64,000 nucleotides of DNA from Halonotius sp046719765 (GTDB lineage Archaea; Halobacteriota; Halobacteria; Halobacteriales; Haloferacaceae): positions 74,021 through 138,020 of the forward strand of contig NZ_JABEBY010000007.1 in NCBI RefSeq assembly GCF_046719765.1. Reading direction: 5' to 3'. This document shows positions 49,822-59,798 of this stretch, one piece after another (position 1 is the first letter of the stretch; each line of letters starts with the position of its first letter). The position numbers and the translations under genes were made by a program. The notes beneath the pieces were generated by a model. It saw only the letters and a program-made list of their open reading frames with translations. It had not been told where the DNA came from and did not search any database.

Positions 49822-51339
49822 ATGCGACTCCCGGACTCACAACTCGCGGTGTTGGAAGCCGCCTCGGCGACCGAACCGACGCCAGTCGATCGGCTGGCCG
49901 ACACGACTGAACTAAAGCCGGAATCCGTCACCCGCGCGGCCTTCGATCTCCGCGACGACGGGCTGGTCACCATCGACGAACGCACCGAGACCACCGCTGA
50001 TCTCACCGACGAGGCACACAACTATCTCGCTGATGGCCTCCCCGAAATCCGCCTCTACCGCGCGGCCATCGACGCTGGTGCCGACGACGCAGCCGTCGAA
50101 CTCGGCCAACTCATCGGCGCGGCCGGCCTGGAGGGTCCCGAGGTCGACATCGCCCTCGCCAACTTCGCGCGCAAAGGATACGGCGAGATCGATTCCGGCA
50201 GCGTCACCGCCGACCCAGATGCCGACCCCGACAGCGACCCCGAAGCCGACGCGCTCGCAACGCTGGCCGATGGCGGCAGCGTCGACAACGACGCCATCGA
50301 CGCCGACCTCCTCGACCAACTCGAACGCCGCGACCTGATTATTCAGCGCGAACATACTGTCCGCGAGATCACGCTCACCGACGACGCCGTCACCGCCCTG
50401 ATGGAGGGCATCGAGGCCGCCGAAACGGTCGACCGCCTGACGCCCGAAATGCTGACCAGCGGCGAGTGGCAGGACGTGGAGTTCAGTGAGTACAACGTCG
50501 AAGCCGACGCGCCCGCAGTCGAGGGCGGCCGCAAGCACATTCTCCGACAGACGGCCGACCGCGCGAAGGACGTACTCGTCGGGATGGGGTTCCAGGAGAT
50601 GGACGGCCCGCATGCTGACGCCGACTTCTGGATCAACGACTGCCTGTTCATGCCGCAGGATCACCCCGCCCGCACCCACTGGGATCGCTTCGCCCTCGAC
50701 GTGCCGCCGATCCAAGACCTTCCCGATCAACTCGTCGACCGCGTCGAGTCAGCCCACCGCGAGGGCGTTGGCGACGACGGCGACGGCTACCACTCGCCGT
50801 GGGATCGGGATTTCGCCGAGGCCGTCGCCCTCCGGGGGCACACCACGTCGCTGTCGATGCGCTATCTCTCCGGCTTCGCTGGAGCCGATATCGAGCCGCC
50901 GCAGCGATACTTCTCGGTCGAGAAGGTCTACCGCAACGACACGCTTGACCCGACCCACCTGCTGGAGTTCTTCCAGATCGAGGGCTGGGTGCTGGCCGAA
51001 GATCTCTCGGTGCGGGATCTGATGGGCACCTTCGAGGAGTTCTATGCGCAGTTCGGCATCACCGACCTCGAATTCAAACCCCACTACAACCCTTACACGG
51101 AGCCATCCTTCGAGCTGTTCGGCACCCACCCCACAACGGGTGAGATCGTCGAGATCGGCAACTCGGGGCTGTTCCGCCCTGAGGTGCTGGAACCCCTCGG
51201 CATCGAGGCCGACGTGATGGCGTGGGGCCTCGCCCTCGAACGCCTGCTCATGCTGATGTACGGCTTCGAGGATATCCGCGATGTCCACGGGACACTGTGT
51301 GATCTTGAACTGCTGCGGGAAACGGAGGTGCTTCAGTAA
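49822..51339 (+). CDS. pheS: Phenylalanyl-tRNA synthetase alpha subunit
   Basis: 505 residues, the long archaeal form. An N-terminal winged-helix-rich region (about 1-200) carries an inserted acidic stretch. The class II catalytic core follows, with QEMDGPHADADFWINDCLF, GHTTSLSMRYLSGF, HLLEFFQIEGWVLAEDL and the motif-3 segment GNSGLFRPEVLEPLGI...WGLALERLLMLMYG. The alpha subunit activates phenylalanine. Its TAA shares a base with the pheT ATG (TAATG), so both subunits of the heterotetramer are made together. Confidence 0.96.
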   Translation: MRLPDSQLAVLEAASATEPTPVDRLADTTELKPESVTRAAFDLRDDGLVTIDERTETTADLTDEAHNYLADGLPEIRLYRAAIDAGADDAAVELGQLIGAAGLEGPEVDIALANFARKGYGEIDSGSVTADPDADPDSDPEADALATLADGGSVDNDAIDADLLDQLERRDLIIQREHTVREITLTDDAVTALMEGIEAAETVDRLTPEMLTSGEWQDVEFSEYNVEADAPAVEGGRKHILRQTADRAKDVLVGMGFQEMDGPHADADFWINDCLFMPQDHPARTHWDRFALDVPPIQDLPDQLVDRVESAHREGVGDDGDGYHSPWDRDFAEAVALRGHTTSLSMRYLSGFAGADIEPPQRYFSVEKVYRNDTLDPTHLLEFFQIEGWVLAEDLSVRDLMGTFEEFYAQFGITDLEFKPHYNPYTEPSFELFGTHPTTGEIVEIGNSGLFRPEVLEPLGIEADVMAWGLALERLLMLMYGFEDIRDVHGTLCDLELLRETEVLQ

Positions 51340-53132
51340 TGCCTGTTGTCGATGTCGACCCCGACGAACTGCGGGAACTGACTGGTCACGACGAGAAATC
51401 CGACGACGAACTCAAGGACGACTTGTTCAACCTTGGCCTCGAATTCGAGGGCGAGACCGACGAGGGCGAACTCCAACTCGAATTCGCGCCCGACCGCCTT
51501 GATCGCCTCTCCGTCGAGGGTGTCGCCCGCTCGCTGCGGTATCAGTACGGTGACGATACCGGCGTCTATGTACCCAATACGAACGATCCCGACTGGACAT
51601 ATGAGGTCGAAGATACCGTCCCCGAGGGCCGGCCCTACGTCACGGGTGCCATCGTCCGCGACGTGAACATGACCGAGGACGTGCTGGAATCGCTGATCCA
51701 GCTCCAGGAGAAACTCCACGCGACGATGGGTCGCAAACGCGCGAAGGCGGCCATCGGCATCCACGACCTGACGATGCTGAAGGGTGCGGGCCTCGGCGAC
51801 GACGACAGCGGCCACTCGATCACCTACCGCGGGATCGATCCCGACGGCGACCGATTCGTCCCCCTTGATGCCGACAGCGAGATGACGCCTGCCGAGGTGC
51901 TCACCGATCACCCGATCGGCGACAAGTTCGGCGACCTTCTCGATGGGTTCGACCGCTATCCCGCGATCTACGACGATCTCGGGCTGTTCTCGTTCCCACC
52001 GGTCATCAATGGTCGACGCACCGAGGTCGAAGCCGACTCCCGGGATCTCCTCATTGAGCTCACCGGCACCGACCAGTGGACGATCGACCACATCTGCAAC
52101 ATCATCTGCTACGCGCTGTCGGCCCGCGGCGGCACCATCGAGGAGGTCGAGATCGACTACCCGACCGCGACCGGCCCCTACGAGGATGTCGGTGGCGAAC
52201 TTGTCCGCCCGGATTTCGAGACCGACACCAAACACGTCGCCCACGACCGCATCGAGACGATCCTCGGTGTCGACTTCGAGCAGCGTGAGGTACTGGATCT
52301 CTTCGCACGCGCGGGCCTGTCGGCGTCGGTCGTCGACGACGCTGATGATGTGGATGCCGTTGCTGACGCTACCGACGGTGTCGTCTACGCTGTCGAGATC
52401 CCGCCCTACCGCGTCGACGTACTCCACCCGATCGACCTCATCGACGATTTGGGTCGGGCCTACGGGTTCAACGAGTTGGAGCCACGCTACCCCGATATCG
52501 GCACCGTCGGCGGTCGCCACGACCGCACGCGACTCGAAGACGCGACCCGGGCGAGCCTCATCGGGCTCGGCTTCGAGGATCTGCTGAACTTCCATATGAT
52601 CTCCGCCGAGGCGAACTACGATCGGCTCAACATTGAGCCGGGCGCGACCGCCGGCGACGGCGACCGCTGGCTCGTCGGCGCGGGCGAGGCCGTCGAGATC
52701 ACCGGCCCTTACAGCGAGGACTACACTCAACTCCGTACCTGGGTACTCCCGTCGCTGCTCATGGTCTTAGAGAACAACACCCATCGCGCCTACCCGCAGG
52801 ATCTCGCCGAGATCGGCCTCGCCGCCGCGGTCGACGACAGCGAGAACACCAACGTCGCCGAGCGACGCTCGATCGGCGCGGTGCTGGCGCGCAACGATGC
52901 GACCTACGAGGATGCCAAGGCCCGACTCACCGCCCTCTGCGATGATTTCGGTGTCGACCTCGAAACGCCGCCGACCGACCACCCGACGTTCATCGACGGC
53001 CGCGCTGCCGACGTGGTGATCGACGGCGAAACGGTCGGTGTCATCGGTGAAATCCATCCCGCGGTGTTGGTCGAACACGATCTGGAACTCCCGGTCGCCG
53101 CATTCGAGTTCCGGCTTGACGCGCTGCAGTAA
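51339..53132 (+). CDS. pheT: Phenylalanyl-tRNA synthetase beta subunit
   Basis: 597 residues. The archaeal beta subunit carries the B3/B4 editing domain and the B5 region. Visible features are MPVVDVDPDELRELTGHDEKS at the start, KGAGLGDDDSGHSITYRGIDPDG (editing region), then VEIPPYRVDVLHPIDLIDDLGRAYGFNELEP. The closing part, VGVIGEIHPAVLVEHDLELPVAAFEFRLD, is also typical. It overlaps pheS and the following AIR synthase-like gene each by one base (TAATG), a tightly coupled three-gene operon. Confidence 0.96.
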   Translation: MPVVDVDPDELRELTGHDEKSDDELKDDLFNLGLEFEGETDEGELQLEFAPDRLDRLSVEGVARSLRYQYGDDTGVYVPNTNDPDWTYEVEDTVPEGRPYVTGAIVRDVNMTEDVLESLIQLQEKLHATMGRKRAKAAIGIHDLTMLKGAGLGDDDSGHSITYRGIDPDGDRFVPLDADSEMTPAEVLTDHPIGDKFGDLLDGFDRYPAIYDDLGLFSFPPVINGRRTEVEADSRDLLIELTGTDQWTIDHICNIICYALSARGGTIEEVEIDYPTATGPYEDVGGELVRPDFETDTKHVAHDRIETILGVDFEQREVLDLFARAGLSASVVDDADDVDAVADATDGVVYAVEIPPYRVDVLHPIDLIDDLGRAYGFNELEPRYPDIGTVGGRHDRTRLEDATRASLIGLGFEDLLNFHMISAEANYDRLNIEPGATAGDGDRWLVGAGEAVEITGPYSEDYTQLRTWVLPSLLMVLENNTHRAYPQDLAEIGLAAAVDDSENTNVAERRSIGAVLARNDATYEDAKARLTALCDDFGVDLETPPTDHPTFIDGRAADVVIDGETVGVIGEIHPAVLVEHDLELPVAAFEFRLDALQ

Positions 53133-54202
53133 TGCCCCGAACCGGCAAGATCTCGCGGGCGTTCTTTCGGGAGCATATCGCCACACAGCTCGGGGCCGAC
53201 CGACCGGAAACGGCCCTCGGCCCACAGCACGGTGTCGACTTCGGTGTCCTCGATATCGGCGGGCAGGCCCTCGCTGTCGCCACCGATCCGGTCTCGATCC
53301 TGCCCGGCCTCGGCTTCGAGCGCGCCGGCCGGTTCGCTGTCCGTATCGTCCTCGCGGATGTCGCCGTCTCGGGGTTCGATCCCTCGCATCTCGCAGTCGG
53401 CTTCACGCTCCCACCCGATCTCAGCGACGACGACTTCGCCACGGTCTGGGGGGCGATCCATGACGAGTGCGAAGCGCTCGGTGTGGATATCGTCACCGGC
53501 CACACCGCCCGGTATGCCGGCTGTTCGTTCCCGTGGGTCGGCGCGGCGACCGCGATGGCTGTCGGCGACCACGACGCGATCGTCCGCCCGGATGGGGCTC
53601 GCGTCGGCGACGACCTCATCATCACGACCGGCCCCGCGGTCGAAGCCGCCGCGCTGTTTGCCTCGCTGTTCCCCGAGGAAATCGACTGCGAGGATGACCG
53701 ACTCGCTCGCGTGGCGGCGATGTTCGACGAGCTCGATGTCGTCCGTGACACCCGCGCTATCGCCGGGATCGACGGTGTGTCGGCGATGCACGATATCACC
53801 GAAGGCGGGCTGCTTGGTGCGTGCCACGAGATGGCTGCCGGTGCCGGCGTTCGGTTTCGGGTCGACACCGACCGAGTTCTGATCGACGACGACGTGGCCG
53901 CGGTCTGTTCGACCCTCGATATGGATCCTTGGCGAGCGACCAGCTCCGGATCGCTGCTGCTTTCGGTCGACCCTGACGCGACCGACGACGTGCTCACAGC
54001 ACTTCGCGATCGCGGGACAACGGCGGCTGTGATCGGGAGCGTCGAGTCTGGAGACACCGAGTTGGGCAGCGGTGTCGTCCGTGACGGCGAGCCGACCGAG
54101 CCGCCAGTTGGCGATTCCTCGTGGCCGGTCTACGAGCGGCTGCTGGCGGCTGCTAACGACGCCGATGATGCCGCCGACGCCGATCCCAACGACGCTAACT
54201 GA
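53132..54202 (+). CDS. AIR synthase-related protein
   Basis: 356 residues of the PurM/ThiL/HypE/SelD superfamily. The N-terminal ATP-binding half has LAVATDPVSILPGLGFERAGRFAVRIVLADVAVSG, and the C-terminal half contains the DITEGGLLGACHEMAAGAG motif. The alternating glycine-rich loop DDLIITTGPAVEAAALFASLF is also typical. Substrates in this superfamily range from formylglycinamidine ribotide to thiamine phosphate and hydrogenase intermediates; none can be chosen here. The gene starts on the last base of pheT. Haloarchaea have several such paralogues. Confidence 0.85.
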   Translation: MPRTGKISRAFFREHIATQLGADRPETALGPQHGVDFGVLDIGGQALAVATDPVSILPGLGFERAGRFAVRIVLADVAVSGFDPSHLAVGFTLPPDLSDDDFATVWGAIHDECEALGVDIVTGHTARYAGCSFPWVGAATAMAVGDHDAIVRPDGARVGDDLIITTGPAVEAAALFASLFPEEIDCEDDRLARVAAMFDELDVVRDTRAIAGIDGVSAMHDITEGGLLGACHEMAAGAGVRFRVDTDRVLIDDDVAAVCSTLDMDPWRATSSGSLLLSVDPDATDDVLTALRDRGTTAAVIGSVESGDTELGSGVVRDGEPTEPPVGDSSWPVYERLLAAANDADDAADADPNDAN

Positions 54203-54241
54203 CCACCGATCTTTTTCATCTCCTGGTCGTACCACCGACAA

Positions 54242-55189
54242 ATGACAGCGATCGACCTTGCACTCGACTGGACACCGAATACGAACCACACCGGCTTCTA
54301 CGTCGCGCTCGCGGAGGGTTACTACGCCGACCGCGGGCTCGACGTGTCGATCCACTCGCCGGCCGACGACGACTACGAGACGACGCCGGCAAAGCAGGTC
54401 GCCACCGGCGAGGCGACGCTGGCGATCGCCCCCTCCGAGAGCGTCATCAGCTACCAGACGCACCCCGACTACCCGTCGCTGACGGCTGTCGCGGCGGTCT
54501 GCCAGGAGGACAAAAGCGCGATCGTCACCCTCGGCGACAGCGGCCTCGACCGCCCGGCCGATCTCGACGGCCACCGATATGCCTCCTACGACGCCCGCTT
54601 CGAGGATCACATCGTCCGCCAGCTCGTCCGCAACGACGGCGGCGACGGCGACATCGACATCGTCACGCCGCCGAAACTTGGTATCTGGAACACCCTCCTC
54701 GATGGTGAGGCGGATGCGACCTGGGTGTTCATGCCGTGGGAGGGCGTCCTCGCGGCCCGCGATGGGATCGACCTCAACGCCTTCTATCTCGACGAGTACG
54801 ATGTGCCGTACGGCTACACACCCCTGCTCTTAGCCCGCCCGGAGACGATCGCCGACGGCGACGCCCTCGGCGACTTCCTTGCGGCGACTGCCCGCGGCTA
54901 TCAGTTCGCGGTCGACAACCCCGATCGGGCCGCCGAGATCCTCGGCGAGACGGCCGAGGGGATGGACAACGACGATCCCGAGTTCCTCCGTGAGAGCCAA
55001 CACGAACTTACTGACGCGTATCTCACCGCTGACGCTCGGTGGGGAACGATGGCTCACGACCGCTGGGACGCCTTCGTCGACTGGCTCGCCGCCAACGACA
55101 TCCTCACCACGGTCGACGACGAGCCGATCCCGGCTGATGAGTTGCCGACAGGCGAGCTCTACACGAACGAAGCCCTGCCCGAGGCGTAA
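54242..55189 (+). CDS. NMT1/THI5-like substrate-binding protein without signal peptide
   Basis: 315 residues beginning directly with MTAIDLALDWTPNTNHTGFYVALAEGYYADRGLDV, the NMT1/THI5 signature that binds pyrimidine precursors of thiamine. The second half has LDGEADATWVFMPWEGVLAARDGI and EYDVPYGYTPLLLARPE. Transport members carry a lipobox and membrane anchor, but here there is none, so it would stay in the cytosol. In yeast, Thi5 is the pyrimidine synthase itself. A TATA-like tctttttca (54209-54217) lies about 27-32 bases before the ATG. No permease or ATPase gene is nearby. Confidence 0.85.
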   Translation: MTAIDLALDWTPNTNHTGFYVALAEGYYADRGLDVSIHSPADDDYETTPAKQVATGEATLAIAPSESVISYQTHPDYPSLTAVAAVCQEDKSAIVTLGDSGLDRPADLDGHRYASYDARFEDHIVRQLVRNDGGDGDIDIVTPPKLGIWNTLLDGEADATWVFMPWEGVLAARDGIDLNAFYLDEYDVPYGYTPLLLARPETIADGDALGDFLAATARGYQFAVDNPDRAAEILGETAEGMDNDDPEFLRESQHELTDAYLTADARWGTMAHDRWDAFVDWLAANDILTTVDDEPIPADELPTGELYTNEALPEA

Positions 55190-55207
55190 CTGCGTCTAAC
55201 ACCCGAT

Positions 55208-56878
55208 TTACTCGCTGTCGACAACGTCGGGGAGTTCGACGGTCGCGGTTGTTCCCTCGGAGTCAGTCTCGTAGCTCACGCCCCCGCCGAGTGCAGTCAC
55301 GCCCCACTCGATGAGCCACAGGCCGATCCCGCTGCCGTGTTCGAGATCCGTCTCTCGACCTTCCTCGATCACGCTGAGCTCGTGTTCCGGAATCCCGTCG
55401 CCGCTGTCGCCCACCTCGATCCGGGCGGTCGATACCGAGGTACTCGCGGAAACGGTCACGCTTCCGCCGCCGTGTTCGAGCCCGTTTTCGATCAGGTTCG
55501 CAACGACGCTCTCCAGCAGTTGGCGGTTCGTGTGGATGATGCCCCCGGCTGGTATTTCGTTGTCGACGCTCCCGCCGTGTTCGGCGACGATCGGCTCAGC
55601 GACGCGGTCGACGAACTCAGCCAGCGGGATCGGTTCGGTGCCCAGCTTCTCGGCCTCCAGCGTTCGCTCGACCATCCGGGCCTTATCACCGAGTTCGAGC
55701 ACGCTGTCGGTGTTGGCTTTCGCGGTTTCGAGCATCTCGGCGTACTCCTCGTCGTCAACCCCGTCGGCGACGACTTCGAGGTAGCCGCTGGCGACGTTGA
55801 GGTCGTTGCGGAGGTTGTGGCGGAGCAGCCGGTTGAGGACGGCGAGTCGCTGCTCGCGTTGGCGTTCGGTCGTGATGTCCTGGAGGGTGATCGTGTGGCC
55901 GACCGTGCTGTCGGCGGTGTCCTCGACCCGTGAGACGGTGACCGCGTACTCCCGGGGGCGGCTCCGCTCGCGGCGAATCCGCTGTTCGGGCTCGTCGAGA
56001 TCGATGTCGAGGTCGATGCTGTCAAGTGATTTTCCGAGGAAATCCGGTTTTGCGGTGTCGACGATCTCGGCTGCTGCCACGTTGGCGTTGATGATCCGGC
56101 CGTCGTCGTCGACGATGACGACGCCGATCCCCAGATCGTCGATGGCGGTCTGATCGCTTGTCCGCCGGGCTGCGGGCGTCAACTCGAACATATTGCGCCG
56201 GAAGAAGGCGTACATATCGAGGCCGAGATGGGCCGGAAACACCAGCGGCGCGAGATTGAGTTGCGGGACAGGGCCGGCGTCGAACACCCACAGCAGGACG
56301 GCCGGGAGGATCGGGAGCGGCGACAGCGCGAGCGCGAGCGTCTGGGAGCGATACAGCGGCCCGTAGCTCGCAAACGTCTCGATCAGTGCCAACACCGCCC
56401 CTGCCGTCAGCAGCATCAACACCAGCAGGATGACAAACAGCCACGGCTCGTTGGTGTGGGCGACCGTTGCCGCGCCCGCGGTCGGCTCGATCTGGTAGTC
56501 GCTCCAGACGAGTTGGTGTCGGGGGTTGGTGGCGATCAGCGCGACGAACCCGATCATGAGCGCGACGAGCCCGGCCATCCCAGCCGACCGCACGGCCGCC
56601 TTTCGGCCGGTGTATTCGAGTGCGAACGCCAGAAACAGGAGGCTCGTGAAACAGGTGCCCAGCCAGATCGGAATCTCCAGCAGAAACCGGAGCTGTGGGT
56701 CGAAGACAAGCAACGCGACGCCGTAGGAGACAGCCCAGACGGCGATCGATCCCATCATCGCCATGAACAGCCGCGCGCCGTCGGCCGCGCGGTAGGGCCA
56801 CACGTAGGCGATGAAGACGAGCGAGATGAGCCCGGAGACGAACGCGCCGCCTGCGGGCCACGGAACGGCGGAAAGCAC
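55208..56878 (-). CDS. Sensor histidine kinase with N-terminal seven-helix domain and PAS
   Basis: 556 residues from a GTG at 56876-56878. Seven N-terminal helices (about 10-225) form a histidine-kinase 7TM region. A PAS domain follows (DQTAIDDLGIGVVIVDDDGRIINANVAA), then the HisKA H-box NRLLRHNLRNDLNVASGYLEV with the phosphorylatable His. The ATPase boxes N (VANLIENGLEHGG), G1 (VGDSGDGIPEHE) and G2 (HGSGIGLWLIEWG) are all present. The minus-strand TATA-like CTTATGCG (56904-56911) is spaced for a leaderless start at 56878. No response regulator is adjacent. Confidence 0.88.
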   Translation of the reverse strand: MLSAVPWPAGGAFVSGLISLVFIAYVWPYRAADGARLFMAMMGSIAVWAVSYGVALLVFDPQLRFLLEIPIWLGTCFTSLLFLAFALEYTGRKAAVRSAGMAGLVALMIGFVALIATNPRHQLVWSDYQIEPTAGAATVAHTNEPWLFVILLVLMLLTAGAVLALIETFASYGPLYRSQTLALALSPLPILPAVLLWVFDAGPVPQLNLAPLVFPAHLGLDMYAFFRRNMFELTPAARRTSDQTAIDDLGIGVVIVDDDGRIINANVAAAEIVDTAKPDFLGKSLDSIDLDIDLDEPEQRIRRERSRPREYAVTVSRVEDTADSTVGHTITLQDITTERQREQRLAVLNRLLRHNLRNDLNVASGYLEVVADGVDDEEYAEMLETAKANTDSVLELGDKARMVERTLEAEKLGTEPIPLAEFVDRVAEPIVAEHGGSVDNEIPAGGIIHTNRQLLESVVANLIENGLEHGGGSVTVSASTSVSTARIEVGDSGDGIPEHELSVIEEGRETDLEHGSGIGLWLIEWGVTALGGGVSYETDSEGTTATVELPDVVDSE

Positions 56879-57075
56879 TGCCTGTGGTATGGGGCTATCG
56901 GCGCATAAGGATTCGTGTCGATACGTTGTCTTCGAACCGACGATGGAAATGGAGCACACCCGCGGCTCTCACGGCTCCCGTCGGTCGCTGTTCGAGCGAA
57001 GCGCGGTCTCTCTGTGGCCGATCGCGCGTTCGAAAGTCGATTAACCTTAGTCCCCGCGGCGAGTCCTCTCCCGCA

Positions 57076-59748
57076 ATGCCAACCGGAGAGTACGATCCTG
57101 ACGCTGTCGAGCCCAAGTGGCAACAGTACTGGGTCGAAAACGAGACGTACGCCTATCCCGAGGACGCCACCGACCCGAACACGACGTTCGCCATCGACAC
57201 CCCGCCGCCGACCGTCTCGGGAAGCCTCCACTGGGGACACGTCTACGGCTCGATCCTCCAGGATATCGTCGCCCGCTTCGAGCGCATGCAGGGCAACGAC
57301 GTGTTCTATCCCTTCGGCTACGACGACAACGGCATCGCCTCCGAACGCCTGACCGAATCTGAACTCGGAATCCGCCACCAGGATTTTGATCGGTACGAAT
57401 TCCAAGAGAAATGTCGGGAGGTCTGTGCCGAATACGAGGAAGAGTTTACGGAGAAAATGCAGGCGATGGGCACCTCCATCGACTGGAATAATACCTACCA
57501 GACCATTTCGCCGGAGGTTCAGCGCGTCTCCCAACTCTCCTTTATCGATCTCTACGACCAGGGCCGCGAGTACCGCAAGAAGGCTCCCGCGATCTGGTGT
57601 CCCGACTGCGAAACGGCGATCTCACAGGTCGAAACCGAAGACCACGAGGAGCAGTCCTATTTCAACGACATCGCCTTCGAACTCGTCGAGAGCGGCAGCG
57701 AGCCCGACGCTGATGCCGTCGCCGACGAAGACTACGAGTATCCGACGCCGACCGACCCCGGCGACGATATCGTCATCTCGACGACCCGTCCCGAGTTGAT
57801 TCCGGCGTGTGTCTCGATGTTCGTCCACCCTGACGACGACCGCAACGCCCACCTCGTCGGCGGCACGGCGAAGGTGCCTGTCTTCGGCCATGAGGTGCCG
57901 ATCTATGAGGACGACCGCGTCGACATGGAGAAGGGAACCGGCGTCGTGATGTGCTGTACCTTCGGCGACCAGACCGACATCGAGTGGTACCAGGCCCACG
58001 ACCTCGATCTCCGGGTCGCCATCGACGAGTCGGCGACGATGACCGACCTCGCCGGCGACTACGAGGGCATGAGCACGGAGGAAGCCCGCGAGGCCATCGT
58101 CGAGGATATCGACGATGCCGGCCAACTGCGGGATCGGTGGGAGATCGAGCACGTCGTGCAGGTTCACGAACGCGACGACGTGCCCGTCGAGTACCGCGTC
58201 ACCGAGCAGTGGTATGTCGACGTGCTCGACAAACGCGAGGAATACTTGGAGGCTGGCCGCGAGATGGAGTGGTTCCCCGAGAAGATGTTCACGCGCTACG
58301 AGCACTGGATCGACGGCTTGGAGTGGGACTGGTGTATCTCCCGGCAGCGATCCTCCGGCATTCCGTTCCCGGTGTGGTACTGCGCCGACTGCGATCACGA
58401 AGTCATCGCCGAAAAAAGCGAGCTGCCGGTCGATCCGCTCTCGGACGATCCACCGGTCGATAGCTGTCCCGAGTGTGGCCACGACGAGTTCGTCCCCGAA
58501 GACGATGTCTTCGACACGTGGGCGACCTCGTCGCTGACGCCGCTCATCAACGCTGGCTGGGACTGGGATGACGACGCGGAAGAATTCACGATGGATCGTC
58601 CTGAGATCTACCCGATGGATCTCCGGCCCCAGGGCCACGACATCATCTCTTTCTGGTTGTTCCACACCGTCATCAAGTGCTACGAGCACACCGGCGAGGT
58701 GCCGTTCGACACGACGATGATCAACGGGATGGTGCTCGACGAAAACCGCGAAAAGATGTCGAAATCGAAGGGGAACGTCGTCGATCCCGACGCCGTCCTC
58801 GACGAATACCCGGTCGACGCCGCGCGGTTCTGGGCGGCCGGCAGCGCGATCGGTGACGACCTGCCCTACCAAGAAAAGGGCCTGCGCGCGGGCGAGAAAC
58901 TGATTCGCAAGCTCTGGAACGCCTCGAAGCTCGTCGATTCCCTCGCGCCCGAACCGGTCGACCGCCCCGACGATCTCGCCGCGCTCGACCGCTGGCTGCT
59001 GGCCGAACTCGACGCCGAAATCGAGGAGCTGACCGAGTTGCTGGCCAACCGCGAGTTCTCGAAGGCCCGCGATGGTCTCCGCACCTTCTTCTGGAACACC
59101 TTCTGTGACGACTACCTCGAAATCGCCAAACAGCGACTCGACGAGGGCGGCGATCAGTCGGCGGCCTACACGCTGCGGACGGCCCACAAGCGGTTCCTCA
59201 AACTGTTTGCGCCCCTCCTTTCGCACGTCACCGAGGAACTCTACCGCGACATGTACGATGCAGACGAAAGCATTCACCAGTCGCCGTGGCCCGAACCGCT
59301 CGGTATCGACGCTGACCGCGAAGGCGGCGCGGCCGCGATGGCGGTCGTCGGCGCGCTCCGGAAATATAAGAGCGACCAGCAGCTTCCCCTCAACGCCGAA
59401 CTGTCGGCTATCGAGGTCTACGGCCCGATCGAGGGCTTCGAGGACGACATCCGCGGCGTGATGCACGTCGACGACCTCACCGTTCTCGACAGCGAACCCG
59501 AGATCGAATCCGTCATCACCGACATCAGCCTCGATTACTCGAAGGTTGGCCCAGAGTACGGTTCCCAAGTGCCTGATCTGGAAGACGGGATCGAGGCCGG
59601 CGACTACGACCTCACCGACGACGAACTCCACGTCGCTGGCGAGGAACTCGGCCCGGACTTCTTCGAGGTCAACCGCGAGCGACGCTACGCTGGCGAGGGC
59701 GAGATGCTTGAAGCCGGCGACGCTATCGTGATCGTTGCCGAGGTATAA
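57076..59748 (+). CDS. valS: Valyl-tRNA synthetase
   Basis: 890 residues. Class I synthetase with an editing domain. The HIGH motif is SGSLHWGHVYGS and the KMSKS motif is NREKMSKSKGNVVDPD. Zinc knuckles occur at CPDCETAI, CADCDHEV and CPECGHDEF. The start ATG 57076 (MPTGEYDPDAVEPKWQQYWVENETYAYP) follows a TATA-like gattaacctta (57039-57049) by about 27 bases. The C-terminus has an acidic domain (DDELHVAGEELGPDFFEVNRERR) in place of the bacterial coiled coil. It overlaps nothing and is divergent from the histidine kinase. Confidence 0.97.
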   Translation: MPTGEYDPDAVEPKWQQYWVENETYAYPEDATDPNTTFAIDTPPPTVSGSLHWGHVYGSILQDIVARFERMQGNDVFYPFGYDDNGIASERLTESELGIRHQDFDRYEFQEKCREVCAEYEEEFTEKMQAMGTSIDWNNTYQTISPEVQRVSQLSFIDLYDQGREYRKKAPAIWCPDCETAISQVETEDHEEQSYFNDIAFELVESGSEPDADAVADEDYEYPTPTDPGDDIVISTTRPELIPACVSMFVHPDDDRNAHLVGGTAKVPVFGHEVPIYEDDRVDMEKGTGVVMCCTFGDQTDIEWYQAHDLDLRVAIDESATMTDLAGDYEGMSTEEAREAIVEDIDDAGQLRDRWEIEHVVQVHERDDVPVEYRVTEQWYVDVLDKREEYLEAGREMEWFPEKMFTRYEHWIDGLEWDWCISRQRSSGIPFPVWYCADCDHEVIAEKSELPVDPLSDDPPVDSCPECGHDEFVPEDDVFDTWATSSLTPLINAGWDWDDDAEEFTMDRPEIYPMDLRPQGHDIISFWLFHTVIKCYEHTGEVPFDTTMINGMVLDENREKMSKSKGNVVDPDAVLDEYPVDAARFWAAGSAIGDDLPYQEKGLRAGEKLIRKLWNASKLVDSLAPEPVDRPDDLAALDRWLLAELDAEIEELTELLANREFSKARDGLRTFFWNTFCDDYLEIAKQRLDEGGDQSAAYTLRTAHKRFLKLFAPLLSHVTEELYRDMYDADESIHQSPWPEPLGIDADREGGAAAMAVVGALRKYKSDQQLPLNAELSAIEVYGPIEGFEDDIRGVMHVDDLTVLDSEPEIESVITDISLDYSKVGPEYGSQVPDLEDGIEAGDYDLTDDELHVAGEELGPDFFEVNRERRYAGEGEMLEAGDAIVIVAEV

Positions 59749-59763
59749 CAGCGCGGTCTGCCC

Positions 59764-59774
59764 GTATCTATTTA
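59764..59774 (+). promoter_or_regulatory. TATA box of the cupin gene
   Basis: The sequence gtatctattta lies 25-35 bases before the ATG at 59799, which suits a leaderless mRNA. It directly follows the valS stop, so the cupin has its own promoter. Confidence 0.5.
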
Positions 59775-59798
59775 TTGACGCTTTCCAACTCGGTTGGT

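Noticed and set aside
52904..54610. Open frame of 568 codons opposite pheT and the AIR synthase-like gene
   Set aside because: Spans two real genes and an intergenic region on the other strand; the translation is arginine/valine-rich noise.
57622..59631. Open frame of 669 codons opposite valS
   Set aside because: Mirror of valS codon usage, with no recognisable domain and no promoter.
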